Assembly: GCF_900460245.1 (NCBI RefSeq) | Contig: NZ_UHIP01000001.1 | Coordinates: 868,001-932,000, forward strand | DNA length: 64,000 bases | Origin: Vibrio fluvialis | Lineage (GTDB): Bacteria; Pseudomonadota; Gammaproteobacteria; Enterobacterales; Vibrionaceae | Direction of reading: 5' to 3' | In this document: positions 9,142 through 17,050 of the stretch, piece after piece | Layout of the letters: every line of letters starts with the position of its first letter | How positions within the stretch are numbered: the first letter of the stretch is position 1 | Translations under genes and position numbers: made by a program | The notes under the pieces: generated by a model | The model's input: the letters and a program-made list of their open reading frames with translations, nothing else | Database searches by the model: none | What the model was told of the DNA's origin: nothing

Positions 9142-9393
9142 ATGAACCCGATTCTCGCACTGTTGAAAGAGAACAATATTAGTGACCAACAAATTGGTGA
9201 GCTGTTTCAGGCGCTGACGCAAAACCCGCTGGCCGCGATGATGACCATCAGCCAACTGGGTTTGCCGCAGGAAAAACTGCAACTACTGATGGGCCAAGTG
9301 ATGCAAAATCCGGCGCTGATTAAAGAAGCGGTGGAAGAGCTGGGCTTGGATTTCTCGAAAGTTGAAGAAGCGAAGGCGAAGTTGCAGCAGTAA
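9142..9393 (+). CDS. DUF2999-type small protein
   Basis: This is an 83-residue, mostly helical soluble protein of the DUF2999 family, which I know only from Vibrio and relatives; its function is unknown. The sequence MNPILALLKENNISDQQIGE and the middle LTQNPLAAMMTISQLGLP are typical of the family, and no catalytic motif is visible. I chose the ATG at 9142 over the adjacent GTG at 9139 because an AAAAGG sequence lies ~8 bases upstream. It follows sohB in the same direction but sits behind the sohB terminator, so it is probably transcribed separately. Confidence 0.8.
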   Translation: MNPILALLKENNISDQQIGELFQALTQNPLAAMMTISQLGLPQEKLQLLMGQVMQNPALIKEAVEELGLDFSKVEEAKAKLQQ

Positions 9394-9418
9394 GTTTATT
9401 GCTGGTTCGTAAGCAATG

Positions 9419-9458
9419 GAAAGGGTCGCCGGTGTCATACTGACGGCCCTTTTTGTTT
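9419..9458 (+). terminator. Probable terminator after the DUF2999 gene
   Basis: AAGGGTC and GGCCCTT pair (one G-U pair) around an unpaired central segment and are followed by TTTTTG. The stem is short, so the call is tentative. Confidence 0.55.
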
Positions 9459-9867
9459 TTCGTTGGCGCAGGTCGGAACGGCTTTAGTTATTCCAGGTAC
9501 CGTAAATATTTATCCACGAATTTCTCACTAAATGAGGAATAAATGGAGCGCTGTGTTCCATTTGGTTTTAGGAGCTGGAGGCGTTTGAAAATGTTTAATG
9601 GGTCATAGCTATGTAATCATTTAAGCATAGCAAGCCAATAAGCCTCTCTCTGTTCGTTGCCCTGAAGATATCCAGATGCCTTAGCTCTGCCTAATTAAAT
9701 TTAATAATTGGGAACTCAGTTCATGTGGTCAGATAATCAGCTTGTCAACGACGTTCTGTGATGAAAACGAATTGAACGAATGACCTTACGACTGACCGTG
9801 GGTTTGAGTACATACTCCGGTTACATCTTTTCCCAATCAAACAACTTTACAATAGAGAGTGGTACGA
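9459..9867. other. AT-rich intergenic DNA at the left edge of an accessory island
   Basis: I see no convincing gene in this stretch. Base composition drops from roughly balanced in sohB to clearly AT-rich here, and it stays AT-rich to about 13.75 kb. No direct repeat or tRNA end marks a precise boundary. Confidence 0.5.
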
Positions 9868-10101
9868 ATGCTAAGTACAGTTAAAATGAACAAGAACCTG
9901 TTTACCCTTACGTTATCCATCCTAGTTCTTAGTATGACTGGATGTTCAGCCTTAAAAGAAAAAGCCGCTAACGCGAGCCAAGAGCGTGCTGCGAAGTTCT
10001 CGGATGAGGAGCTATGTAAAAACTACAAGGAAGACACCAATATTTACTACGTTGAAGCGAACAAAACAGAAGTGCAGAAACGAGGCCTGAGCTGCAATTA
10101 A
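9868..10101 (+). CDS. Small hypothetical lipoprotein
   Basis: This is a 77-residue predicted lipoprotein of unknown function. The N terminus has positively charged residues and a hydrophobic core, ending in the lipobox LSMTGC with the lipidated Cys at residue 26. The mature ~50 residues are charged (KEKAANASQERAAKFSDEEL) and contain two further Cys, which could form a disulfide in the periplasm. I chose the ATG at 9868, preceded by AGAG; an in-frame ATG at 9886 would leave a more compact signal peptide. It stands alone in AT-rich DNA and no family was recognised. Confidence 0.65.
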   Translation: MLSTVKMNKNLFTLTLSILVLSMTGCSALKEKAANASQERAAKFSDEELCKNYKEDTNIYYVEANKTEVQKRGLSCN

Positions 10102-10865
10102 ACACAGAACTGTTGATGTGTGATATAGCAATGTCGATCACATTCATCATAATCCACCTGTAGGGAGTATATAGGCAGAGCTCACAACTCCCTCCGGGCC
10201 TAACGACAAAATAATACAGTCTAATCAAGCATCCTAAGATGCGTTGATCCCGATTAGATCTGACTCATCTATTTAAAAAGAAAAGAGTGGTTTACTCGGA
10301 TTAAAGATTATTCATCCTTAATCAACGAGATTAATAGGCAATTCACTTTCTTCATCTCAGCAATCCAACCATCACACGGAGCAAGCACGCAGCATTCAGC
10401 CGTGGACTCTTGACTTGAAAACTTTGTTGATAGCAACAGGAAAATCGCCTGTGTGAGGCTATACATAAAGAAAAAATCGATCGATACATTCGCCATTCTG
10501 GTTACACTTGAATCGGAACGTGCCGTCCATATGAACTGGTCTTAACCTGCAATGATCGTAAGATAGACGGCAATGCTGATTGACAGTGATGAATGTTCTC
10601 ACAAGCTCCGTGAGCATGTTGAGCTCAGTAGGTCCAAGTGAGGAGCGTTCAGTTTCTGTTGGTAGGGTAACATAGGTTATCCAGAATAAATGAAGGTAAT
10701 AATAGCCTGGAAGGTGATGATAATGGATAGCCAGCATAGAACGGATAAAATAATTCCTAGTCTCATAGTCATATCTCTTTTGTGCATTTTTTCGAAAGAT
10801 AGTGTTAGACAAAAGAGATAAGAAATAATTAATATTAATAATCGTTATTTCCGAAGCCTAGCTAA
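10102..10865. other. AT-rich interval without a convincing gene; hairpin at 10224-10257
   Basis: Several short frames are open here on the minus strand but they lie in different phases: a 117-codon frame at 10459-10812, a 62-codon frame at 10308-10496, and a 31-codon hydrophobic frame starting ATGACTATGAGACTAGG near 10773. None has a good ribosome-binding site and compelling composition together, so this may be decayed coding sequence. Around 10224-10257 the arms GCATC and GATGC, flanked by ATCAA and TTGAT, can form a hairpin. Confidence 0.4.
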
Positions 10866-11354
10866 TTACTCCATGCATCGAACAATGATTTTATCCACAT
10901 CGTAGTAGCAGAAGTATTTATCAGCCAGCAAATATTGGTATCTTCTTTCTTTGTAGATATCGACACCTAAAAAAGATTTTTGTATCTGACTGACAATAGG
11001 TGAAGATGAAGCAATAAACACAACTGGCTTGTTAATTTGTTCAACTTCTTCAATTTTTTTGGTCTTGGAGAAAAGTATTCCATCTTTACTGTAAATGTCA
11101 CCATTGATAGAAAATGAGCTATATTGTTTTTTATTGTAAATGTCGGAAATATTTACGATGGATGTGTATTTTTCTTCTTTAGACAAAAAGTCGACATTGG
11201 TTTTTAACTCAATTCTATCTTCATTATTCATGATGATGACTTCATTTCTTTTATAGTATCCATCAACAGGTAATTCACTTCTTCTGTTTATTGAAATGAA
11301 TGCAATAACAAGAATAAAAAAAAGCAATGTGTTAATTATTTTTAAGTGTTTCAT
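10866..11354 (-). CDS. Small membrane-anchored periplasmic protein, partner of the ToxR-like regulator (ToxS/VtrC-like by context)
   Basis: This is a 162-residue protein with one N-terminal membrane helix (about residues 6-22, INTLLFFILVIAFISI) and a predicted periplasmic domain rich in beta-prone residues; I recognise no family motif. Its ATG overlaps the stop of the upstream ToxR-like gene as ATGA, so the two are translationally coupled. In Vibrio, ToxR/ToxS, TcpP/TcpH and VtrA/VtrC share this arrangement: a DNA-binding membrane protein followed by a small periplasmic effector or chaperone that stabilises it or forms the ligand pocket. VtrC is about this size. The assignment rests on architecture, not on sequence identity. 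Confidence 0.65.
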   Translation of the reverse strand: MKHLKIINTLLFFILVIAFISINRRSELPVDGYYKRNEVIIMNNEDRIELKTNVDFLSKEEKYTSIVNISDIYNKKQYSSFSINGDIYSKDGILFSKTKKIEEVEQINKPVVFIASSSPIVSQIQKSFLGVDIYKERRYQYLLADKYFCYYDVDKIIVRCME

Positions 11355-12229
11355 AGATTACACCCGCGGATTTTCAGCTCTTGAAAAATTTCATCTAGGT
11401 CGTTACCAGAGTAGGAGACCAAAGATTCTTGCCTTAAGCAGTCAATAACGACCCTGTTTCCTATAGAGTTGATAAATAAAACATGTTTATTTTGTTGAAG
11501 AGCCTGTTTGATCATTTTGTCCAAGCTGCTAAATGCGATTTCTTTGGTATCAGAGCCCTGCTGGGTGGAGACTAGTTTAGAAAACAACGTGGTGTCGTTA
11601 TTTGGTAATACAGCAATATAACTATTAGTTTGAACAATGTTGACGGGTGATGTTTCAATATGATTGTTGCTTTGCAATACAAACAGCACGAGAAGAATCA
11701 GATTAACAACCAAAAGAGGATAACCGATGAATTGAGATGTTAACTGTTGGAGGCGCACCGATGGGAAAGGAGACTTTTTATTGATGACCTGTGCGGCCTC
11801 GGCCATACTTTCTGTTTCTGTTTCTGTTTCTGTTTCTGTTTCTGTTTCTGTTTCTGTTTCTGTTTCTGTTTCTGTTTCTGTTTCTGTTTCTGTTTCTGTT
11901 TCTGTTTCTGTTTCTGAAAGCAGAATTTTAGGGTCTACAACAACGTATCCCTTATTTTTTTCATTGATGATGATATCCAGCTGAGTGTGATTTTTTAGGA
12001 TCTTTCTAAGGTTAGCAATAGAGACTGGGACTGAGTTTTTCGAGACCAGTTTTCCTGGCCATCCAATTGATGCGAGGTTCTCTTTACTATAGTACTCACC
12101 TTTGTGATTTAGCAAGTGAGCGAGTATCGCTGATTCAGCATAGGAACATTTATATCTCACTTGATCGACAGCAATAAAATAGCTCCCTCCTTCCTCACTA
12201 AAGTCAATATATATGTAGTTGCTAGTCAT
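11351..12229 (-). CDS. ToxR-like membrane-anchored winged-helix regulator with a Glu-Thr repeat linker
   Basis: This is a 292-residue inner-membrane transcription activator of the ToxR/CadC type. Residues ~4-97 form an OmpR-type winged helix, with LRKILKN before the wing and the hairpin INEKNKGYVVV. Residues 106-140 are an uninterrupted Glu-Thr repeat encoded by a hexanucleotide array. One membrane helix follows (~170-186, YPLLVVNLILLVLFVLQ), then a periplasmic domain of ~105 residues with two Cys near the C terminus (CLRQES...RGCNL). The start is uncertain: the ATG at 12229 begins just before the domain, and the frame is open to an ATG at 12271. It is coupled to a small periplasmic partner and divergent from an outer-membrane protein gene, a plausible target. 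Confidence 0.8.
   Translation of the reverse strand: MTSNYIYIDFSEEGGSYFIAVDQVRYKCSYAESAILAHLLNHKGEYYSKENLASIGWPGKLVSKNSVPVSIANLRKILKNHTQLDIIINEKNKGYVVVDPKILLSETETETETETETETETETETETETETETETETETESMAEAAQVINKKSPFPSVRLQQLTSQFIGYPLLVVNLILLVLFVLQSNNHIETSPVNIVQTNSYIAVLPNNDTTLFSKLVSTQQGSDTKEIAFSSLDKMIKQALQQNKHVLFINSIGNRVVIDCLRQESLVSYSGNDLDEIFQELKIRGCNL
11809..11916 (-). repeat. Hexanucleotide tandem repeat, 18 copies, inside the ToxR-like gene
   Basis: The unit TTTCTG on the plus strand (GAAACA in coding phase, Glu-Thr) is repeated 18 times without a mismatch over 108 bases. Gain or loss of whole units keeps the reading frame and changes only linker length between the DNA-binding and membrane domains. 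Confidence 0.97.
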
Positions 12230-12626
12230 TCTATGCTTGTCTCTCACTTTCGCATGCCGATACGAAACCATAGTACTACAAACCGTCTTGATGACAAATT
12301 GAGTGACGCTAACTCAAAAATGAAGGTCTTCTTTATCCACTCTACTTGTTTTTGAAACTATAAATTAATTATCTATTTAACTGGTTGATTTTTAAGTGAA
12401 TTATAATTATTAATTTTAATTAGAATACCTTTTCTAGTGATGGCGTTAAGGTTTCATCACTGATACGGAATGATGGTTAGAAGCTATTGATACGTCGCCA
12501 AATCAGCATTAACTAAGTTTTTTGTGTTCACAGTGAAAGCTATGGATAGAGGCGTGACGGTAAAGAACTTAAATGAAAACACAGTTTAAGAGCTTTGAGC
12601 TTTTACCAATAGATAAGGTATAAAAA
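12230..12626. promoter_or_regulatory. Divergent intergenic region between the ToxR-like regulator and the OMP gene
   Basis: About 400 bases of AT-rich DNA separate the two divergent starts. It must hold both promoters and any binding sites of the ToxR-like protein, but I could not identify a defined -35/-10 pair or operator by eye. An AAGG ribosome-binding site for the OMP gene is at 12615-12618. Confidence 0.5.
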
Positions 12627-13163
12627 ATGATGAAATTTACTTTGATCACTGTAACTCTTGCGACTCTACTATCAGGAGTGGCACAAGCAGAACAAGTTGA
12701 CTTCGATGGTTTGAGCGTTGGCGCTTCAGTGGTCGGGCAGGCATACAATGATACGAGCGATCACAATCGCGATGATGATACAACCCAGTTTACAGGCTAC
12801 GGCATTCAGTTTGACTACAGTATGAACAAGATTCTTGGTATCACGGGTGGTTACACGAACACTAGCTCGGATGATTGGGGATTGGATCTACAAACAGAAC
12901 GTTTCTACACAGGGGCTAATATTGGTTACCGTTTTGAAGGCGAACAATGGGCCGTTAAACCGTTTGGTACAATCGGATTTAATACTATCGAAGCCAAGGT
13001 TAAAGATTTCTCCGTGAACAAAACATTCAACAAACCTTATTTAGGGGTGGGTGTGTCACTGATGTACAAACAGCTTTTTGCAACACTGGCGACTGATGCA
13101 ACGAAATTGGATAGTGATGTTGTTTTTGTCGAGTCTCGCCTGACTTTAGGTTATCGCTTCTAA
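12627..13163 (+). CDS. Small outer-membrane beta-barrel protein (OmpA/OmpX-like)
   Basis: This is a 178-residue predicted outer-membrane barrel. A cleavable signal peptide ends near residue 21 (LLSGVAQA|EQVDF). The mature part alternates polar and hydrophobic residues in strand-sized blocks (TGYGIQFDYSMNKILGITGGYTN, FYTGANIGYRFEG, PYLGVGVSLMYKQL) and ends LTLGYRF. The C-terminal Phe with alternating aromatic residues is the usual signal for the barrel assembly machinery. About 8 strands fit the length. It is divergent from the ToxR-like gene and 36 bases upstream of a J-domain membrane protein gene. The function is unknown; ToxR-family proteins often control porins, so regulation by its neighbour is a reasonable guess. 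Confidence 0.8.
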   Translation: MMKFTLITVTLATLLSGVAQAEQVDFDGLSVGASVVGQAYNDTSDHNRDDDTTQFTGYGIQFDYSMNKILGITGGYTNTSSDDWGLDLQTERFYTGANIGYRFEGEQWAVKPFGTIGFNTIEAKVKDFSVNKTFNKPYLGVGVSLMYKQLFATLATDATKLDSDVVFVESRLTLGYRF

Positions 13164-13199
13164 GTATTAATCTGTTTAAATAAGAAAAGGGTTTGAAAG

Positions 13200-13742
13200 A
13201 TGAAAATGCTGGATATTTTTCTATTGGTGTTTTCATCTTCCGCCAACAATGAAGGCAATTTTTATTTTACGGAAAATCAGATTGGCATTTACCTTATGTT
13301 AATAATACCGACCATAATAATGATCGCACTCTTATTTTATAAAGTGGGTTCATCTGTTAATTATCGAAAAAATACACGCATTAGAACCGAAAAAGCAGAA
13401 GCCTATCAAGTGGTAAAAATATATGTATCTCGAATGGAAAAACTGATGCAGGCTTATGAAATGGAAAGAACCAAACTTCAGGAAGCGAATGTCATGCTTA
13501 ATGCTGCTCATTTTCGTATCGCGTGCTTAAAGTCTGTATTGGCAAATCATCAAGAGACGACCTCCTTTAATTTCTTTGAGGATGTGACTACCCCGGAAGT
13601 GCTTAAAAAGCGTTACAAGTTACTCAGTGCTGCTTATCATCCAGACAAGGGAGGCAACCTTGCCGTTATTAAGTTGATTAATCAGCAATATAAAGCGGCT
13701 GCTCTTTTGCACATGGCATCGTGTAATCACTTCTCTTCTTAA
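13200..13742 (+). CDS. Membrane protein with coiled coil and C-terminal J-like domain
   Basis: This is a 180-residue hypothetical inner-membrane protein. A single membrane helix covers about residues 29-48 (GIYLMLIIPTIIMIALLFY) and is followed by a basic stretch and a long helical, probably coiled-coil segment (~60-115). The last ~45 residues look like a J domain: helix VLKKRYKLLSAAY, the HPD tripeptide at 147-149, then a second helix (NLAVIKLINQQYKAA). A J domain normally stimulates the ATPase of a DnaK-type chaperone; here it would face the cytoplasm. The ATG at 13200 has AAGGG upstream. It probably forms an operon with the outer-membrane barrel gene. No named family was recognised. Confidence 0.7.
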   Translation: MKMLDIFLLVFSSSANNEGNFYFTENQIGIYLMLIIPTIIMIALLFYKVGSSVNYRKNTRIRTEKAEAYQVVKIYVSRMEKLMQAYEMERTKLQEANVMLNAAHFRIACLKSVLANHQETTSFNFFEDVTTPEVLKKRYKLLSAAYHPDKGGNLAVIKLINQQYKAAALLHMASCNHFSS

Positions 13743-13764
13743 ACATCACCCTTAGGTATTATCA

Positions 13765-14325
13765 TCACTGACTTATAAGGCGATTGCAGCCGCATAGTTT
13801 GAGTGTCAGTGCGAGGAGTCCTCCGCCAATCACACCCGCCAAATGTGCTTCGGTCGCCACACGTGCATGAATCAGTTGCTCAGTCCCCATCGAGCTGCCA
13901 AACGCTTGTTCCCACACCACTTTCGCCACCACGCCAAGCACCAACAGCCAACTGCTGCGACGGCCTTGCAGCGCCTCTTGCAGGGCAAAGAAAGCAAACA
14001 GAGCGTGTAAGGTGCCGGAAAGACCCACGTAGATGCGCATGTCGGTAAGCAGCACGCATAGTCCAATCCACACGCTGAGTGAGAGCAATAGAATCAGCAA
14101 CGTACGCGCCGCTGGTTTAAAGATAAAACTGATGATCCACAACCCGGCGAGGTTCATGCCTAAGTGGGCAAAGTTGGTATGGGTGAAATTTCCTGTTAGG
14201 ATGCGCCACCATTGGCCGTGTTGAATGCCGCTGAGCTGCCACGCACTCCAACCGGCGAGCGGCTCGAATTGCAGCCCGAAACAAACGATACTGATTAAAA
14301 ATAATAGCCACAGGTAAAGATTCAC
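13765..14325 (-). CDS. rrtA: Rhombosortase, intramembrane serine protease
   Basis: This is a 186-residue polytopic rhomboid-family protease of the rhombosortase branch. That branch cleaves the C-terminal GlyGly-CTERM anchor of secreted proteins such as Vibrio Ves proteases. The catalytic Ser103 lies in GLSGTLH (residues 101-107) and the catalytic His161 in EAHLAG; the HTNFAHLGMN loop around 49-58 is the rhomboid L1/TM2 signature. About six hydrophobic segments are visible. The start is a GTG with GGGA 7 bases upstream. It lies only three bases from the divergent tapT start, so its ribosome-binding site sits inside the tapT coding sequence. Confidence 0.88.
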   Translation of the reverse strand: MNLYLWLLFLISIVCFGLQFEPLAGWSAWQLSGIQHGQWWRILTGNFTHTNFAHLGMNLAGLWIISFIFKPAARTLLILLLSLSVWIGLCVLLTDMRIYVGLSGTLHALFAFFALQEALQGRRSSWLLVLGVVAKVVWEQAFGSSMGTEQLIHARVATEAHLAGVIGGGLLALTLKLCGCNRLISQ

Positions 14326-14328
14326 AGT

Positions 14329-14940
14329 ATGTCCCGTTATTGTTCAGAGTGTGGAAAAGCACGCAAAGCCTGCATTTGTGATGCGATTGTGCCGTTAAGT
14401 TCGCGAGTGGAGCTTATCATCCTTCAACACCCAACTGAAGAACACCGCCCGATGGGAACGGCGCGCATTCTGAGCCTGTCGCTCCCCAACAGCCGCTTGC
14501 TGGTGGGGGAAGATTTTCGTCAGCACGAGGAACTGAGCCGCCTGTTGGCCGATGAAAACGCGCAACATTTCGTGTTGTACCCCAGTGAGCAGTCGCAATC
14601 CTCGGCCGAGTTTGAGCCCGAAGCAGGGAAAACGCTGCGCGTGATTCTGCTGGATGGAACGTGGAAAAAAGCGTTCAAAATGTGGCAGGTGAATACGCAG
14701 TTGCATGCGTTGCCCTCGCTGCACTTACCCAAAGATCTCACCGGCAATTACCGCATCCGAAAAGCGCCGAGTGACAATGCGCTCTCAACCGTCGAAGCGG
14801 GTTATCATCTGTTGCAAAGTTTGCAGCCAGAGAGCGATTTTTCGCCGCTGATAAACACTTTTGACGCCATGATCGAGTATCAGATTCAACACATGCCGCC
14901 GGGCGTGTTTGAGCGCAACTACCTCAATAAAGACCAATAG
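14329..14940 (+). CDS. tapT: DTW-domain tRNA-uridine aminocarboxypropyltransferase
   Basis: TapT (YfiP) transfers the 3-amino-3-carboxypropyl group of S-adenosylmethionine to uridine 47 of tRNAs (acp3U). The 203-residue protein starts with a Cys cluster (YCSECGKARKACIC, residues 4-17) that probably binds zinc. It carries the family-defining DGTW motif near residues 107-110 (LLDGTWKKAFKMW) and the conserved YRIRKAP. The N-terminal zinc site fixes the start at the ATG 14329. It is divergent from rrtA with three bases between the two starts, and it ends 15 bases before the convergent dGTPase-like gene. Confidence 0.9.
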   Translation: MSRYCSECGKARKACICDAIVPLSSRVELIILQHPTEEHRPMGTARILSLSLPNSRLLVGEDFRQHEELSRLLADENAQHFVLYPSEQSQSSAEFEPEAGKTLRVILLDGTWKKAFKMWQVNTQLHALPSLHLPKDLTGNYRIRKAPSDNALSTVEAGYHLLQSLQPESDFSPLINTFDAMIEYQIQHMPPGVFERNYLNKDQ

Positions 14941-14955
14941 TCGCGCTCACTCCAC

Positions 14956-16284
14956 TTAGTAATGCACATGCGCGGAGAACAGTTGCTGATGCAAACGCTG
15001 GGCGTAAGCATCGCTCATCGCTGCGATGTAATCACAAATGACTCGCATGCCATCGCCGGATGCATGTTCCGCCGCTTGCCATTTCTCGCGGGTCGCCTGT
15101 GGCAGTAAGCGCTCCGGATCGGCAGCCAGGGCTTCAAACAAATCCATAATGATCTGCTGGCCCTTGTATTCAAAACGCTGTACTTGCGGCACCTGAATGA
15201 CATACTGATTGACGAAGTTCTTGAGAATCTCCAGAGCATCGGCCATGTTCGGCTCCAAATAGGCGTTAAATGCCAGCAGATCACTGTCGAACGGCGCATC
15301 CACCGGGCGTACGCTGATACTGGTCAGCAGCGCATTGACGATGCCCCCGATGGCGTCTTTGCGCACATGGTGCTGGCCGGAAAACAGCATTCCACTCAGC
15401 TCATCAATGTGTTCGGCAAACCAACATTCACCGCTGTTGGCGAGCAGGTTCGCGGCCGCTTGTTGCCATTGCGTCTGCGTGACCATACCCAGCACTATTG
15501 CATCTTCCAGATCGTGTACCCCGTAGGCAATGTCATCCGCCAGCTCCATGATCGAGCAGTCGAGCGATTTAAAGCGGGTTTTCTGGTGCTTATACGGCGT
15601 TTCCGCTTCGCCGCGCATCTGGCTCAGCAGCGCGCGATCGTTCGGGGTGAGCGGCGCTAAGACCCACTCAAACATTTGGCGGTCACAATCGTACACGCCT
15701 TTGGCTGGCGACCAGTCTTTGGCTTTGAGCTGACGCTGATGCGGCACCGACTCGGGAATTTTCTCGGCGCGGGTCTGACTCAACAGCGCCGGGTATTTCA
15801 ACAGGCCCAGTAGCGTGCGGCGCGACAGGTTCATGCCGTGATGCTCGGTGTAAGGCTCTAAACAAGTGACGATACGAAACGTCTGGGCGTTGCCTTCAAA
15901 GCCGCCGTGTTCACGCATCATGTAGTTCAGTGCGATTTCGCCCCCGTGACCATAAGGTGGGTGACCGATGTCGTGCGCCAGACACAAAGAATCAATCAGG
16001 CTGTCGGAAGGCATCAGGTCGCGAAATTCCGGCTGTTTGAGTTTGATTTGCGCCACGATGCCGGTACCGATTTGGGCGGCTTCAAGGGAGTGGGTCAGGC
16101 GAGTGCGGTGGAAATCGTTAAGGCTGGTGCCGTGTACCTGAGTTTTGGCCTGCAGACGGCGGAATGCCGCAGAGTGTAGGATGCGTGCGCGGTCGCGTTG
16201 AAACGGACTGCGGTGATCGTTGCGGCGAATTTTGTGTTCGTCGTTGTTGCGTTCTTGCCAGTCTGGACTGATGGATACCTGCAT
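14956..16284 (-). CDS. dGTPase-like HD-domain triphosphohydrolase
   Basis: This is a 442-residue cytoplasmic HD-superfamily enzyme of the dGTP triphosphohydrolase-like family, which releases triphosphate from deoxynucleotides. The metal site is complete: His in RLTHSLEAAQIG, the HD pair in LAHDIGHPPYGHGGE, and Asp in MELADDIAYGVHDLED. The protein is shorter than E. coli Dgt (505 residues) and fits the shorter type-2 family. I chose the ATG at 16284 because GGGAG lies 6 bases upstream; the frame is open to 16302. It lies head-to-tail after yfbR, another HD nucleotide hydrolase, which suggests a shared nucleotide-pool context. Confidence 0.92.
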   Translation of the reverse strand: MQVSISPDWQERNNDEHKIRRNDHRSPFQRDRARILHSAAFRRLQAKTQVHGTSLNDFHRTRLTHSLEAAQIGTGIVAQIKLKQPEFRDLMPSDSLIDSLCLAHDIGHPPYGHGGEIALNYMMREHGGFEGNAQTFRIVTCLEPYTEHHGMNLSRRTLLGLLKYPALLSQTRAEKIPESVPHQRQLKAKDWSPAKGVYDCDRQMFEWVLAPLTPNDRALLSQMRGEAETPYKHQKTRFKSLDCSIMELADDIAYGVHDLEDAIVLGMVTQTQWQQAAANLLANSGECWFAEHIDELSGMLFSGQHHVRKDAIGGIVNALLTSISVRPVDAPFDSDLLAFNAYLEPNMADALEILKNFVNQYVIQVPQVQRFEYKGQQIIMDLFEALAADPERLLPQATREKWQAAEHASGDGMRVICDYIAAMSDAYAQRLHQQLFSAHVHY

Positions 16285-16369
16285 ACACTGCTCCCGTTCC
16301 ATTTCCGTGCTGTCTGGAACGCCAGACAGCTTAAGGATACTCGACCATTTTTATAAAACTTACAGCGAC

Positions 16370-16954
16370 TTAACTGATTTCGTCCAGTGTTAATTCAAAG
16401 CTTGGCGCGAAGGTTTCCAGAAAATAGGCCATTTCCGGAGTATGGCGCTCTTGCAGCGTTACATCGAGGCGTTTTTTTGCCAGCGCAAATTCGTGATTAC
16501 CAGCGCTGAGTTCTTCCAGACATTTGAGGTAAGCACAGATGCTGTCGGCTTGTTTGACGATGGCCGCATCTTCTTCATACGCCGCTTCGTGAACCAGAAA
16601 TGGCGCGAAATCTTGCTGAAATTCTTCCGGTAACATCGACAATAAACGGCGCTCGGCCGCGGCTTCGATTTTCTTATATTCTTTGGCGATGTCCGGATTG
16701 TAGTATTTCACCGGGGTCGGTAAGTCCCCGGTCAATACTTCACTGGAGTCGTGGTACATGGCAAGAATCGCAATGCGTTCCGGGTTCAGTGTCCCGCCAA
16801 ACTTTTTGTTTTTGATCACCGCCAGTGCGTGGGCGACAAATGCCACCTGCAAGCTGTGTTCAGAGATGTTTTCTTTGGAGACGGAGCGCATCAGCGGCCA
16901 GCGCTGGATCAGCTTCATGCGGGCGAGATGGGCAAAAAAATGGCTTTCTTTCAT
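16370..16954 (-). CDS. yfbR: YfbR 5'-deoxynucleotidase
   Basis: YfbR dephosphorylates deoxyribonucleoside 5'-monophosphates. The 194-residue protein starts [20 protein letters not shown], almost the same as E. coli YfbR. The HD-domain metal ligands are His in SEHSLQVA, the pair in [12 protein letters not shown] and an Asp in [10 protein letters not shown] chose the ATG at 16954; four more codons are open upstream to 16966 but do not match the family. It lies between alaA and the dGTPase-like gene on the same strand, with an ~85-base gap to each. Confidence 0.95.
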   Translation of the reverse strand: MKESHFFAHLARMKLIQRWPLMRSVSKENISEHSLQVAFVAHALAVIKNKKFGGTLNPERIAILAMYHDSSEVLTGDLPTPVKYYNPDIAKEYKKIEAAAERRLLSMLPEEFQQDFAPFLVHEAAYEEDAAIVKQADSICAYLKCLEELSAGNHEFALAKKRLDVTLQERHTPEMAYFLETFAPSFELTLDEIS

Positions 16955-17050
16955 AACTCTCGGCAATCCTCATCTAAAAATCAGGCTCTCTTCTAGTGTA
17001 TAAAAGAGAGCCTGAATAGCCTAACTGATCACCGGAGGTCGATGAAAGTG

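Noticed and set aside
10308..10496. 62-codon minus-strand frame with a hydrophobic start
   Set aside because: The start signal is weak and the frame lies in a decayed-looking region. It is kept only as a note within the intergenic entry.
10459..10812. 117-codon open frame on the minus strand downstream of the ToxS-like gene
   Set aside because: It has no ribosome-binding site, an unusual Tyr/His/Cys composition and no recognisable pattern. Short hydrophobic stretches occur in other frames of the same stretch, which fits decayed sequence better than one gene.
11809..11916. Possible CRISPR array
   Set aside because: The unit is six bases with no spacers; it is a simple tandem repeat within a coding frame.
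11781..11984. Plus-strand frame encoding a Ser-Val repeat opposite the Glu-Thr array
   Set aside because: It is a shadow of the hexanucleotide repeat on the other strand and has no start signals.
12627..13163. Full OmpA with peptidoglycan-binding domain
   Set aside because: The protein ends right after the barrel; there is no C-terminal OmpA-like domain.
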